64,000 bases of DNA from Nematopogon swammerdamellus (lineage: Eukaryota > Arthropoda > Insecta > Lepidoptera > Adelidae). The notes under the pieces are model-generated. The model was not told where the DNA came from. It searched no databases and saw only the letters and a list, made by a program, of their open reading frames with translations. Positions 1-11,756 of the stretch are shown piece after piece; position 1 is the stretch's first letter, and each line of letters begins with the position of its first letter. Location of the stretch: NCBI GenBank assembly GCA_946902875.1, contig OX336343.1, positions 658,754 through 722,753 on the forward strand, written 5' to 3'. The translations under genes and the position numbers were made by a program.

Positions 1-145
1 TCCGCCTCCCGCCGCCGGCGAGAATACCGTTTTTTCGTTTTTCTCTGTTTTTATTAATTTTGTATAGCTATTTTATTTTATAATTATATAAAATTAATAT
101 AAATATGTACCTGTATGATGAAAAAACGTGAAAATAAAGAAATAT

Positions 146-232
146 CAACATAATATTATTAAATAATATTATGTTGATATTATTATTACTAAGCACGAAG
201 GAAAGCATAAATTTTATGCTTTCCTTCGTGCT
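146..232. repeat. AT-rich palindromes
   Basis: Two adjacent palindromes are visible: one at about 147-186 centred on aataatatt, and one at about 202-230 built on aaagcataaattttatgcttt. They are probably the remnant of a foldback element or simple AT-rich secondary structure. No coding signal was seen. Confidence 0.6.
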
Positions 233-3114
233 TGTGGCAAATTATCAGACAGACAGAACCACGGGGAGCCAAGTCCAGTCCGGCCATAGAGTAACTTATA
301 TGTGGGGTTTAGAGGCATCAGCTTCACTCGTCATTATACGCCATCTATTGATATAATCTCCAAGTAGCTCATATCTATCTATAACTTTCTATACTAGGTA
401 GTACGTATGCTTAGGTAGGTACGTAGGTTCATAACCTCAATATTTTCTTATTTTTTTAGGAATGGAAAGAAATTAAACAATTGAATGAATAAAATATATC
501 ATTTAATGTTTATTTTTTTGTTTTGTTAACAATGCTTCTCTTAGGATGATATCACCTTATAAATTTTTTTCCTGCTGTTATTTCCGCTGATCAGTCCAAT
601 AAACGTAACCGAGGTCGGAGTCGGAGAGAAAGTAGAAAACACCAAAAAAACAAAGCCGGGTCACAGGTAAGTATCACAAATAATCGAAGAAAACACCATG
701 AGCAAACAAAACATATAAAAACCAAAAATTATAAACTATCTATACCGCACCGTACCTTCAGTGTTCCCAGATCAGTTATACCAAATCCCTCCAAACCATT
801 AGAAAAAATGTTTCCCATATTTTCTAAAATGAAAACCTCTTACATTAATTCTCAAAAAAGGATAGGTACCTACTTACTAATAAGCAATGATATTATAAGT
901 TAAAAAGAAGTAGATAGATTATCTGAGCTTCCAAGCGGCACAACAAAAGTAAGATCACAGTTCGGACCGCTAACCACGAGCCGTTCACCGCGAGGCGCTA
1001 CACATCGAACATCAATGATATTTCGAAGATGCCGTCGTGTGTAGTGATATTCCGCACTAATTCTTCGAGAATCGCTACCAAAAATCAAGGAATCACATAT
1101 CATGTGTAAATATTATTATTTCCACCATTATATTTATTATTTTTCACAAATTCAAACACTACTTCCATGAAATATTGCGCATCAGAAAAGATACTCCCTC
1201 TCTCTCCCTCCCGCGCTGTGCCCCCATACGCGATCTCATTCCCACTACGCGGACTGTGATATGTAGGGCGACGCAAAGCAACATATACTTGTCTCTTTTT
1301 TTCTCTCAACCTTAGACGTGCCGTCCGTCTTCTTCTCGCAATATTGTTGGCTATGATAATAGTGATGGGTCAATTCGATTGTTTAAATCGTAAAAATTAA
1401 ATTGCAATCTCATCATCATCAGTCATCAGAGTCAGTCTCATCACAGTTCATTCGTCCGGCAGTCGGAATGATGAATGTCACTCCGTTTGAATATAAATAA
1501 TTTACGAATGCAAACGCTGAATCGGAATCGCCGCCGCGACGACTGTTCGAATGCATTCGAAGTGGAGAAAAATTCTAATAATTGGAATAAGACTATTCGA
1601 GTCGGCGCATCACTTTATAGTTCTTCCTCTCAACTTTTCAAGGACGTGCCATGTGTGAGCACTGAATGTCATATAGATAACCTATCTTTACTAAAATATC
1701 ATTGCTAATAAGGATAATAGGGAAAGGAAGGATGAACGAGTGAAACTAAACTATTGTTAATTATTAACATCTAAATACAACTCGTGAAGTTGTAGTTCAC
1801 GACATGTTTTTACTTTATAATGAAAACCTCCGGAAAACCTACATTTTTACGAAAATCCTTCATTCCATTGATTTTATCTTCCTCCAGAAACCCGAAAACG
1901 AAATACCTCCATTTTTGGAGGAAAAGCTCCAGATCTGACAACACTGCGTTCCTTGTCCTTGATTGACCCGCCATCTATATATATGGTCTCAAAGTACTTT
2001 TGCACATACAATTTTCATAGAAATAAATTTTGTACTGACTGCAAACCCCCTGAGTCCGGCTGTCGTGGCCTATGTTTGAAATTATATTCTTTGGTTTTGA
2101 AGGTCAATGGCCACATTTCGAGAGAGACAGCTCTACAGAAAATTCGCGCAAAATGAAAGACACCACTGCACTTCCCCGCTATTACTGAATTGCCAGTTCC
2201 AGGGTTTTATGGGGAAATTTATTCAAATTAATTACACAAAGTAAGCACGTTTTTAACAGTTATACATCTGTAAAAAAATACGGAACAGTAAAATATAATA
2301 TTTTCTCCACTTAATTGCTTAAATCAGTAATTTCAGACAGTGGTAAGAAGGTTTTTTTATTCAATTCAAATAAAATTGAATTGAGAATTTTTACATTTTT
2401 TACCTGGCAACATTATGGATTCCAGCATTTACGAAATTTTACCCAAAGAAAAGAATCAACCACGTAAAAACACGAGTTATGCCTTTTACTATCATTTTTC
2501 GTTCGAAAACGAATGCACCAAGCTTGCAGCAAACAGTAAAAGTATTTGAGTGAAGTGCAGTGTACCTACAGCTTCACGGAGGTAAGAAAAGTGCTTTTGA
2601 TACTTTTCGATATTTCAAATTTTTCCACGATATCTCCTATATTTTCCAAATAACATAATGTTACAGCATGTTATTTATTGGATGCTTGCCTTTGTCTGTA
2701 ATACAGAGTAAGTTATTACCCAAGTAGGGTTGTAGTGAAAATTGTCAAAATAAACATAACCTCTATAAAATTTGCAGTATCATCCATACATATTATGTAT
2801 GCCGCACGCCTTTGTGTTCAGGAAATTGAAATACGCCTCTAGTTCTCTATTACGAGAGATCCACAATGAAAAAAAAACAATGCTGCTGGTTAATTAGGTA
2901 AGGTTTTTATTGACTCAGTCCTATCCGATAAATGTACTGCAGCCTTAGAATATATTTATGACTCCCCTCTGATTCAACTCCTGCAGTAGCAAACCAATTT
3001 TGGTTACTGTCTGCAACGGCCGACCACAAATCAAAGTATGTAGGTACTAATAATCTTATAAATAAAATCTTGGTGTGTTCTTTCTCAGATAACACCATAG
3101 AAGTCCGTAAAATG
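233..3114. other. AT-rich intergenic stretch without recognised gene
   Basis: The sequence is AT-rich and rich in stop codons. All open frames are shorter than 90 codons and none shows a motif I recognise. A 13-bp inverted repeat on attcaattcaa lies near 2358-2385. A pyrimidine-rich stretch at about 1195-1320 with CG-rich pieces could be a promoter, but nothing downstream supports a gene. Confidence 0.6.
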
Positions 3115-4750
3115 TGGGGCGTCTTCTGCAAAACATGCGGTCGAAGCAGCACGATCATATCACAGATTTCCTTCACCTAACTTGAACAATTTCGAAAGGT
3201 AAGACCAATGGTATGTACAATACTTATGGAAGTCAATCAGAACGGTACAGAAAACATGTGAGTGAAATTGACAGCATAAGCGATGAGTCACTCAGTATCT
3301 GGGGCTTTACTGGCCTCTCAAGCGCGAGGTTGTGGGTTCGAATCCCAGTCCTTGTAAAAATCTTTACAATTTGCCCGTCGTCGCTCCGGCGAGTGAAGGA
3401 AAACACTGCAAGGAAATCCTTTCCATCATTACAAGGTGGTAGGACTTACAACTGAAAATCAATCAATCAATCAATCTGAATCCAATCAATCAATTTACTT
3501 CTACGTCACGGCATGCCGTTAGCGGACTGAACAGTTAATATAAATGCGCACGCAGTCACGGGTAAATGCTAGTATTATATACATTCATGCTCATTACTCC
3601 TAATATGTTACAGGTGAGCTGCCCCTGCAAGCAGTGACAATGGTGAATCTCGTAGAAGAGTGGGGCGTCTTCTGCAAAACACGCGGTCGAAGCAGCACGA
3701 TCATATCACAGATTTCCTTCACCTAACTTGAACAATTTTGAAAGGTAAGACCAATGGTATGTACAATACTTATGGAAGTCAATCAGAACGGTACAGAAAA
3801 GATGTGAGTGAAATTGACAGCATAAGCGATGAGTCACTCAGTATTTGGGGCTTTACTGGCCTCTCAAGCGCGAGGTTGTGGGTTCGAATCCCAGTCCTTG
3901 TAAAAATCTTTACAATTTGCCCGTCGTCGCTCCGGCGAGTGAAGGAAAACACTGCAAGGAAATCCTTTCCATCATTACAAGGTGGTAGGACTTACAACTG
4001 AAAATCAATCAATCAATCAATCTGAATCCAATCAATCAATTTACTTCTACGTCACGGCATGCCGTTAGCGGACTGAACAGTTAATATAAATGCGCACGCA
4101 GTCACGGGTAAATGCTAGTATTATATACATTCATGCTCATTACTCCTAATATGTTACAGGTGAGCTGCCCCTGCAAGCAGTGACAATGGTGAATCTCGTA
4201 GAAGAGTGGGGCGTCTTCTGCAAAACACGCGGTCGAAGCAGCACGATCATATCACAGATTTCCTTCACCTAACTTGAACAATTTTGAAAGGTAAGACCAA
4301 TGGTATGTACAATACTTATGGAAGTCAATCAGAACGGTACAGAAAACATGTGAGTGAAATTGACAGCATAAGCGATGAGTCACTCAGTATCTGGGGCTTT
4401 ACTGGCCTCTCAAGCGCGAGGTTGTGGGTTCGAATCCCAGTCCTTGTAAAAATCTTTACAATTTGCCCGTCGTCGCTCCGGCGAGTGAAGGAAAACGCTG
4501 CAAGGAAATCCTTTCCATCCTTACAAGGTGGTAGGACTTACCACTGAAAATCAATCAGTCAATCAATCCGAATCCAATCAATCAATTTACTTCTACGTCA
4601 CGGCATGCCGTCAGCGGGCTGAACAGTTAATATAAATATGCGCGCATCACGGGTAAATGCTAGTATTATATACATACATGCTCATTACTCCTAATATGTT
4701 ACAGGTGAGCTGCCCCTGCAAGCAGTGACAACGGCGAACCTCGTAGAAGA
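3115..4750 (+). repeat. 546-bp tandem repeat, three copies
   Basis: Three near-identical units start at 3115, 3661 and 4207, giving an exact spacing of 546 bp, with only scattered substitutions between them. Each unit contains a pol-III-like internal block (gggttcgaatccc, a tRNA B-box) that looks tRNA-derived, a tcaatcaatcaatc microsatellite, and a 3' part that matches the start of the transposase remnant beginning at 4705. The unit edges read aatgtggggcg on the left and gatgtggacc on the right, so the duplication used a TGTGG microhomology. The open frames of about 87 codons inside each unit are a by-product of the repeat and show no protein family. Confidence 0.9.
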
Positions 4751-5210
4751 TGTGGACCAGCTCTTTGGGCAACAACACAGGCAAGCCATTAAACATTGAA
4801 AGTGGTTAGGAGCGAGGGCCACTCCACCTACCCACAATGAGTGGGTTGCTACAATAGAAGCACTTGAGCGTTTGTTTAAAATGTTACAACGTCTAGACTT
4901 TTATTTAGTCTCAACGAACTGTCTAAATCAAGACAATTTAGAAAACATGTTTGGGGGCGTAAGATCGAGCTGTGGAAATAACAACAATCCCACAGTCCAG
5001 CAATTCTTGCTGGACTAAAAACTGTGACGATTAGTGGCATAGTGGCGCACATTTTGTACAGTCTCAGTACAAAATGTATCTTACAAGGTCAGTCACATTT
5101 AATAAATAATTTAGAAAACTTCATTTGTAAAGCGCCCCAGCTCAAACAGATAAAGACGAATTGTTTTATGAAATGTTCGAGGAAATCGTGCATTTGTAAT
5201 TATATGTAAC
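4705..5210 (+). pseudogene. P-superfamily (THAP-type) transposase C-terminal remnant
   Basis: After a possible splice acceptor (ttacag at 4699-4704) a frame reads GELPLQAV...VEDVDQLFGQQ. After an in-frame TGA (4797-4799) it continues as ...QRLDFYLVSTNCLNQDNLE and then a GGVRSS block, ending at TAA 5016-5018. In the next frame it goes on as LKTVTISGIVAHILYSLS and a NLENFI block to about 5209. The segment N-x-L-N-Q-D-x-L-E-N-x-F-G followed by an NNNPT block is characteristic of the C-terminal part of P-element and THAP9-like transposases. One stop and one frameshift show it is dead. The upstream catalytic and THAP parts are absent here. A THAP exon is present at 37151, but there is no evidence that the two belong together. 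Confidence 0.72.
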
Positions 5211-5534
5211 GGTAATATTGTAAGTATGTAGTAATATGAGGATGTTCATTATATATAAGCATTGATTTATGAGTTATTATGTACATACTTGTTATAAGCC
5301 AAGTTGTTGTAGGCGAATTTAACCATATAAAAAATTGTTAAGAGAAAAACAAACAAAAAAAGATCATAAAACAAACTTATTATGTACAGTTTCCTATGTT
5401 GTACGGTTTGTGCCAATTATTTGGATGAAATTGCTTATTTACTTTAATATTTACTTGTGTAATAGTTTACTTGTACAAACACTTCATTTCGTAATAAAAG
5501 AGCATTTGCTGTGTACTCATGATGTTATTTATTT
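5211..5534. other. AT-rich stretch, nothing recognised
   Basis: AT-rich sequence directly after the transposase remnant, possibly the 3' part of the same decayed element. No gene, RNA or clear repeat was found. Confidence 0.5.
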
Positions 5535-5667
5535 GGCACATTTAGCTAAACTGTGACCATCTCACATTGATAGTTCTAAAATTGTCAGTTCTGCCTGCTC
5601 AGTCAGAGTGGGCTGACAATTTTAGAAATATCAGTGTGAAATGGTCACAGTTTGGCTAAATGTGCAG
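5535..5667. repeat. Foldback hairpin, about 130 bp
   Basis: The left arm ggcacatttagctaaactgt and the right arm acagtttggctaaatgtgc are inverted copies, continuing inward through ctaaaattgtcag / ctgacaattttag to a short loop near 5597-5612. It resembles a foldback MITE and has no coding capacity. Confidence 0.8.
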
Positions 5668-5939
5668 TACCTACTAAACATAAATTTAATTCGAAATTCC
5701 CGCCAATTCCCGCCAAGTGCTAGTTCTGAAGGACGCCGGTGGCCGCATTTGGCGCCACCAAGGTTAAAACATAGGCAAACAAATTTTGTATGGGCTTGTG
5801 CTTCTTCTACGCCCTAGTAGTATTATATTCTTTGGACAGAACAGAACAAGACAGAACGCAGCAAAAAGCGGTCCGCCACCTGAAAGACCAGCTTGATCCT
5901 ACAACCGCTCCTTTAGCTCCTTTCGGCAAACTTCGGCTC

Positions 5940-6190
5940 GAAGGAGGAGAATGTGTGGTATGTATGAGTGATGTTATGTGGTATGTACTAATGATGTTTT
6001 GGTGGTTTAAAAAAAAATAACCAGGGTTAATATAGAGAACCCGTCGTCGAGATGCGTCGCGTAGCGACGCATCTTCTTTATATTATCCCTGGTTATTTTT
6101 TTTACCACCAAAACATCACTCATACCACACTTTCCTTCGAGCCGAAATTTGCCGAAGGGGCCAGGAAGGAGCCAGGAAGTCTTTCAGGAG
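5940..6190. repeat. Foldback element around a gatgcgtcgc core
   Basis: The arms tgatgttttggtggttt.. (5990) and ..accaccaaaacatca (6100) are inverted, and the centre gatgcgtcgcgtagcgacgcatc is itself palindromic (about 6050-6072). Related single arms occur at about 7185-7330 and 28600-28650, so it is a dispersed family. Confidence 0.75.
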
Positions 6191-6514
6191 GCGCACCGAT
6201 GTATGCAGTGGTTAATTTTTTTTAGATTAAATTCGTCTCCTCCCGAAACAGGCAAAACTCATTAGAGTATACAGCCAATTCTGTTGTAGCTTTTAACGTC
6301 TGTTGTATAAGTTCTCGCACCGCGAGAACCACAAAAATATATTTTTCTAATTACAACGACGACGCGACAAACTCCCGATTATTTGTGCTTCCAGCGGCCA
6401 GCCTCCTTCCGAAACGACACCTGAAAGACATTCCGGCTCCTTTCGTGAACACTCGGCTCGAAACGAAACGTAACAAACACGACATGCGCCGCCTCAACAT
6501 TAGGTTAGGGTTTA

Positions 6515-7181
6515 TATACACGGTGAACAAAAAACCTGTCGAACACCCGAAGGCAGGAAGTACTGAATCGGATAGGCTAGTTTTTTTTTTTCGAAATTTA
6601 TATGAAAATATGCCCTTTTTCAATTATTCCTAAGTATTAAGATGTCTTTAAATAACTAAATTATGTCTGCATGCCATCATAACAGTGATGTGAAGTTAAA
6701 CCCTACTACCATATGTCTTAAGCACGTGATATCAGTCTTCTAGGTAACTACTTAGGTAATATTCTAAAACTTATTAGGTATACAAAATAATAGTTTGTTA
6801 CACACTAACTGACCTCAAAGCACTTACCGATTTCATTTTCAGTACAGAAGACAAAAAAAAATATTTAAATCGGCAAATTATTTTACTAAGAATTTCACTA
6901 AAGACATAAGAACACGGTCTCTGCCTTCACTTCATGCAACTCGCCTGAAGATAATTTATGACACCAGCGGCGGGCGCTTTGTGTCTCGCGCGCGCCGCCG
7001 CCTCTCCGCCGCGCCTACTAGAGAATTTTGCTTTAGAAGTAAAAGGTCGTGATAGTAATTCTATTTTTTAATTGAAAAATTTTGTCCGAATTAAAAAAAA
7101 AAACTAGCCTATCCGATTCAATATCTGAAACTGTACTTCCTGCCTTCGGGTGTTCGACAGGTTTTTTGTTTACCGTGTATA
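6515..7181. mobile_element. DNA element with about 80-bp terminal inverted repeats
   Basis: The left end (6515-6600: cggtgaacaaaaaacctgtc, then gaacacccgaaggcagg) reappears inverted at 7090-7181 with few differences. The interior holds no transposase-like frame, so this is a non-autonomous element. The open frames at 6351-6633 on both strands are overlaps of the inverted arm. Confidence 0.8.
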
Positions 7182-7399
7182 GAAGGTGCGTCGCTCTTTA
7201 TATTAACCCTGGTTATTTTTTTTAAACCACCAAAACATCACTCATACATAGCACTTTCCCTCGAGCCGAAGTCTGCCGAAGTGTGCACGAAAGGAGCCAG
7301 GAATGTCTTTTAGGTGGCGCACCGGCCTCCTTCGGTTTCGACGAGTGTCTCTTTGTAGTAAGCACCTGACAGTAGACATTTTGTTATCTCGGAAAGGCA

Positions 7400-8455
7400 A
7401 TGATCATATGACTATATCGTCGCCGTTCTGGCAATAGGTCGTATGTCAAACATTTTCGATTTTCTTTTTATAGTGCCATTTGAAAGGGAAAAAATCATTG
7501 CATATATGGCAATACCTCCAATGTTTAAAACTATAGAGTAAAAATTTCAAAGGCGCCCAATCAAATCTATCGTATGTTGGCTAAAACTAAACTGAGATTT
7601 GGTTCTACAATTTATCGTATGTCACCACGACATACGATATATTGTTACCCATATTATGCGCATGCATGTTACCCATACGGCATGACCTACAATTTGACAT
7701 ACGATTTATTGACTTTTTAATCACGCAATCCGAAGGGCCGCAAGAAAATGTCCACTCCAACCAGATTTACTTTTTACACATCGTCCCTCCCATGCCAAAA
7801 CGACGAATGTGCAAAAAGGTCATTTTGAGACATTTGCCTTTTATTTTCAGTGCTAAATTAACCAATGTTACAAATTCGTGATTATGGCATGGCAAAAATT
7901 AAATAACTTCTAAATTATATTAGAATTATTTCACAAATAATATACATTAGTGTGTTTGGCACAGTAAAATCGAAAAAAGTCACATTCGTTATTATTTCAC
8001 AACAAAATATCTCTGAGTACCGATATTGAGAGATTCGTGACTTTGGCATTGCAAAGATTTGATAAAAATTAATGAAACTACATCAAAAGGTCATTTTCAC
8101 CAAAATTCCACATTCGTTGTTTTGGCATGGGTCCCTCCCATGCCAAAACAACGAATATGCAATTGTTTCCAGTTCACACAAGTTTCATTCACCATGTCAT
8201 GCAAATTATCGTATGTCAACATTTGAGACTATTTTCAATATCAAATAAATCGTATGTCAGTGTAACTCAGTATGTTTTAATTTGTCATTATTTAATGATT
8301 AATTTATTGTTTGTGTACATAAAACACAGCATTTCTTGTGAACAAAGTGTTTTACCCGGACAAAGTTATAATGTTTTTTTTTTGTCTCCTGAAAAGTTGG
8401 TAAAAGTTGACATACGACCTATTGCCAGAACGGCGACGATATAGCCATATCATGT
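7400..8455. mobile_element. TIR element with reiterated tcgtatgtc motifs
   Basis: Terminal inverted repeats of about 48 bp (7400-7449 and 8408-8455, sharing cgccgttctggcaataggtc) bound a 1.05-kb interior without a gene. The interior repeats a TCGTATGTC motif in both orientations at roughly 7439, 7570, 7615, 7630, 7690, 8208, 8248 and 8410. It also repeats a second motif, attcgtNNNtttggcatgg, at about 7795, 7877, 8031 and 8110-8160. Such subterminal and internal arrays usually serve as transposase-binding sites in DNA transposons; that role is inferred. Confidence 0.75.
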
Positions 8456-9081
8456 TTGACATTCTTCTTCTCATTTGCACTTCTTTTTTTTTTCAATTTA
8501 AGCAAGACATTCAGCTCAGCGGTCTTCGTTTGTTGAATCGATCGATAGGTGCGCGACAAAAATGGCGACTTCCGCGAATTTAATTTTCAATAGCGACTTA
8601 GGATTGCCTCTTCTCCGGCGCTACGGGAAATGCAGCTCCGCCGTCCTTGCGTAACACAGCGCAGGCACCCATGCTCGCCTCCGCAGGTTTGGCTTTTTGG
8701 TCGCCTTCGGCGACCATCCTCAGCCGCTCCGGCTCACACGGATGCGCCTGCGCTTTATTATGGCGGACAGGGGCTGCACTCCCTCCGCGCCTCCGGCTTA
8801 TAAAAACACTCTAGACTCTAGGGAATAGCCATACTAACAGGTTATGTCGGGGCGGTGGATTTAGTTTTTCCACAAAGTATGTTATTTACCCCATTGTCCT
8901 TTCAAATGTAGTTTATATGGCAACACACACCTTATCTACCATCCTGTACGTACGGTACGAAACACACTTCGAACTAATAGATCTACTGTCCCGGGTGGTA
9001 CCTTGTCACATTAAGTAGCAGTACGTAAGCGTATGTGTACACAGCAGGTGAGTGAGTGTGACAAAGTCCCAGTATAATATT
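8456..9081. other. Gene-free stretch with a GC-rich inverted patch
   Basis: At about 8655-8760 the blocks gcgcaggcacccatg and ggatgcgcctgcgc are imperfect inverted copies, with gtcgccttcggcgac at the centre, suggesting another small foldback element. The rest is unremarkable. Confidence 0.5.
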
Positions 9082-9117
9082 AAGACTACATCATGATTCA
9101 TGTCATGATGTAGTCTT
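9082..9117. repeat. Short palindrome
   Basis: aagactacatcatga and its inverted copy tcatgatgtagtctt are separated by a few bases. It is a single isolated hairpin just outside the 9207-10470 element. Confidence 0.8.
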
Positions 9118-9206
9118 TACAATATATACTTGTGAAAGACGTCGCTGATTTACATACCTAATTAGTTTAAATTATTTACTCTCTTTATAACTACAACATG
9201 TAAAGC

Positions 9207-10472
9207 CTGACCAGGAATATAAGAGAGCCGTCAAGATGGAGCCACTTTTTAGATTTATATAGCAACATTCAGTATAGTACGCACATATTGAATTGGCCGA
9301 TGTTTTTATTCAAAATGTACTTTTGCACTGAAATACACATTATGATATACAAAATGTATTTTAATTTAATGCATCTTTTATATATATTTTGATGTCAATG
9401 TAAAAAGAACTAGCCTTAACATTTACATGTTCACAACATTTTTTCCATGTAGGTATCTGATTTCCATGTCCTGAAGCAAAGTGTACAAATTATGAAAACA
9501 ATTATTAAACGACCTTGCTGAAACACTAAACTTTTTAAAAATTCTAGTTCAGAAAAACTTAACCTAAGCTATTGACGTGATGATGTCACGTCTTATAAAT
9601 TGATGAACACCGGCTGCACGCACGAAGAAGTGTAACGTTTCATCTAAACCTGTGTGTGCAAGCGAGAGCGCGATAGAGACCTGTGTGTGCAAGCGAGAGC
9701 GCGATAGAGAGGCATATACAATAGTAGAAAATACAAAATATATTTCTCCGTCTTTTGCGAGCCTCGAACCCGCGGTCCCTGCCACCATCACTGACCAGAC
9801 GTGTTATCCACGCAGGCTATCGGCCGTGTACTTATCGCTGCAAATTTTCTCAACAGTATGTGAATTTCATATGTGAATTTCATGGAGCGACATCTAGCGT
9901 CCACATCTAGCGTCAATATTAAATTAAATACTTCAGCCAGCGGTATACTTGATTTAGCAGTTAGGTAATTGTTGCAACGTTGAACATGTAGATGGCGTTA
10001 TGAAGTTTTACAAAAATTTATAGTCGTTATTTTCTCATATTTTTTATTAGTTATTATCACATCTTTATCATGTACTTAAATTAATTTTACATGGTAAATA
10101 TCCGCCGGAACTGATTTACTTTATGACATCATCACGTAAAACTATCGTCCGTAAACCAACTTTACAGACAACCAATTTTTTTTTTATTCGAACGTTTCGT
10201 ATTTCTGTAAAGTCAAAAAGTGTATTTTGTTCAAAACGAATAATATTTACGTCCCTCTTAAAAAATAATTACCTAATTGTACATTACGGCGGCCAATTCA
10301 TGACAATCTCACTACAATGACATAACGTTTTACCTAAATGTCAGTTCAGGAGCAATTTTGACATTGACATCATAATAACAAGCATCAAACATAATTGTGG
10401 CCAGTGTAAGAAATTAGTTCCAACGAAATTCCGCAATATGGCGGCCCCTCATATATTCCTGGTCAGGCTTTA
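9207..10472. mobile_element. TIR element of about 1.27 kb
   Basis: taaagcctgaccaggaatat at the left and its inverse atattcctggtcaggcttta at the right bound the segment. Inside there is a 31-bp tandem duplication at about 9651-9713, and a tRNA-like patch with a B-box-like gggttcgaggc on the minus strand near 9755-9775. No transposase was found, so it is non-autonomous. The right end lies about 230 bp upstream of the RpS24 start region. Confidence 0.7.
9651..9713 (+). repeat. 31-bp direct duplication
   Basis: The block beginning cctgtgtgtgcaagcgagag, about 31 bp long and ending in gatagaga, occurs twice in immediate succession. Confidence 0.9.
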
Positions 10473-10529
10473 TGTAGCTGATTGTGATTCCAGAATAAAT
10501 AAATAAAAAAAATTAACTCACCACCAACA

Positions 10530-10745
10530 CAAAACGGCGCGACGCGACGGGGGCGCCGCCGCCGCCGCGCCGCGCCGCCGCCGCGGAGGCGGCGATTTGA
10601 GCGACAAAATATCTGGCAACCCTGCTGCGCCCAGAAGGACCGGGCATCCAAGCCATTAGAAAAAAATATTTTCGTAGTTGGATTGGATAGATGGTATATT
10701 CTCTTTGCTCTTTTCCCCGCTGGACGGCCGGACACGTGTGTCGTT
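10530..10745 (+). promoter_or_regulatory. Candidate RpS24 promoter and pyrimidine-rich start
   Basis: A GC-rich block (10537-10612, iterated gccgcc) precedes a pyrimidine tract at about 10700-10717 (ctctttgctcttttcccc). Ribosomal-protein mRNAs usually begin inside such a 5' terminal oligopyrimidine tract, which gives growth-dependent translational control. The tract lies about 60 bp upstream of the start codon, and a 5' leader with no intervening ATG in good context follows. The exact start site is inferred. The GC-rich block could also be an independent simple repeat. Confidence 0.5.
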
Positions 10746-10775
10746 TGACGCTCTGTGTGCATTTACAGCATCAAG

Positions 10776-10825
10776 ATGAGCGAAGGAACCGCCACTATCC
10801 GGACCCGCAAGTTCATGACGAACCG
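10776..10825 (+). CDS. RpS24: 40S ribosomal protein S24 (eS24), exon 1
   Basis: First coding exon of a four-exon gene for the small-subunit ribosomal protein eS24, a cytosolic component of the 40S body that also takes part in pre-rRNA processing. It encodes MSEGTATIRTRKFMTNR, the typical animal N-terminus. The start ATG has A at -3. The exon ends in phase 2 at a GTGAGT donor. The assembled frame (exons at 10776, 11595, 13646 and 14725) is 399 nt, or 132 residues, which is the normal family length, with no stop or frameshift. The pieces join exactly: phases 2, 0 and 2 at the three junctions. The gene is intact and is the most secure host gene in the window. Its introns have collected a SINE, a TIR element, a retroelement remnant and a MITE. 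Confidence 0.95.
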
Positions 10826-11229
10826 GTGAGTGTCGGCCGCGTGCGGAGCGAATGCCAAGGTGTCGCGTCGCACTGACCTCTTCCGTTGAGCTCTCGTTGT
10901 GTTTAGGTTATGTGTCAAGACACTCGGCTCTAGGGGCTACCGAGGGCGCTCCGGGTGAACTCAAGGAGCCCCAGTCTTCCCGATCGCGTCCACGGGTTAA
11001 ACAGTGGGTTCTTCGAAGTCGTCTGAATGTTGTGCAATCAAATTGGTGTACATTCAAAGTTTGTAACTTTCGAGTTGATTACTCATTTGCAATTTCAATA
11101 TAAGCCACACCAAACATAGCCTGGAATATCACAATAGTTTAGCAAGGACGAGATGCCGTGCTAATGGGGCAGGCTAGCCATCTCTCACTTTGGCACGGTC
11201 CTTCCACCGAGTGATGGAGTAGATAGGTC

Positions 11230-11500
11230 ATCATCAAACAACTATGAAATAGCCGTTTCTATTGTCAGCCTATGTTTAACCGACCTTTCATTCAGTGCGG
11301 TGGTACCAACCCTGGCGGGATAAACCCTACCAACTAGTAGTAGTAAGAAGGGAAGCGACCTACAGCTTTACGTGGATCCGAACCACGGTGAGCCTCCAAC
11401 GGTCGAGCAGTCACATATCCAAGCACTGACCGCGCCCAGGTGTGCCTATGATCACGGCCGACAGTCAACCGATCGCACCACTGAGCTACCGATGCAGACA
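11230..11500 (-). mobile_element. tRNA-derived SINE (family A) in RpS24 intron 1
   Basis: Read on the minus strand, the head tcggtagctcagtggtgcga (A-box) at about 11480-11500 and gtggttcggatccac (B-box) at about 11373-11387 are spaced like a tRNA-derived pol III promoter. The body contains ggttggtaccaccgcactg, shared with copies at 22030, 29878, 46985 and 59198. It is antisense to RpS24. Confidence 0.75.
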
Positions 11501-11594
11501 ATGCGTGTTCTGACAATGTATGTTAAGTGAGCATTTCTTGTAGAATATAAGGCAGAGTAGGATAGTTGTTGGGACGGCTGGCATTGTGTTGCAG

Positions 11595-11694
11595 GCTGCT
11601 GGCACGGAAGCAGATGGTGTGTGATGTGCTTCACCCCGGCAAGCCCACAGTCAGCAAGACAGAGATCCGTGAAAAACTCGCCAAGATGTACAAG
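11595..11694 (+). CDS. RpS24: RpS24 exon 2
   Basis: This exon follows a ttgcag acceptor and ends at a GTAGGT donor. It encodes [20 protein letters not shown] and then [13 protein letters not shown], the conserved central part of eS24. It completes the Arg codon split across intron 1 and ends in phase 0. Confidence 0.95.
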
Positions 11695-11756
11695 GTAGGT
11701 ACCTACTCCTCTAGGACCGTTTTTATAAAACAATTAAATTATGTGTGTCATTGTTC

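Noticed and set aside
400..430. Telomere-like TTAGG repeats
   Set aside because: Only irregular taggtaggta pieces occur, with no run of TTAGG units.
3300..3360. tRNA gene suggested by gggttcgaatccc
   Set aside because: Only the B-box half is convincing. The acceptor stem and anticodon arm do not fold, so a SINE-like origin is more likely.
3213..4547. Three near-identical 80-87 codon frames
   Set aside because: They follow from the 546-bp tandem repeat and run through a tRNA-like block and a microsatellite. No protein family was recognised.
7400..8455. CRISPR-like array because of reiterated tcgtatgtc motifs
   Set aside because: Motifs are short, irregularly spaced and in both orientations, and the context is an animal genome. 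A TIR element explains them.
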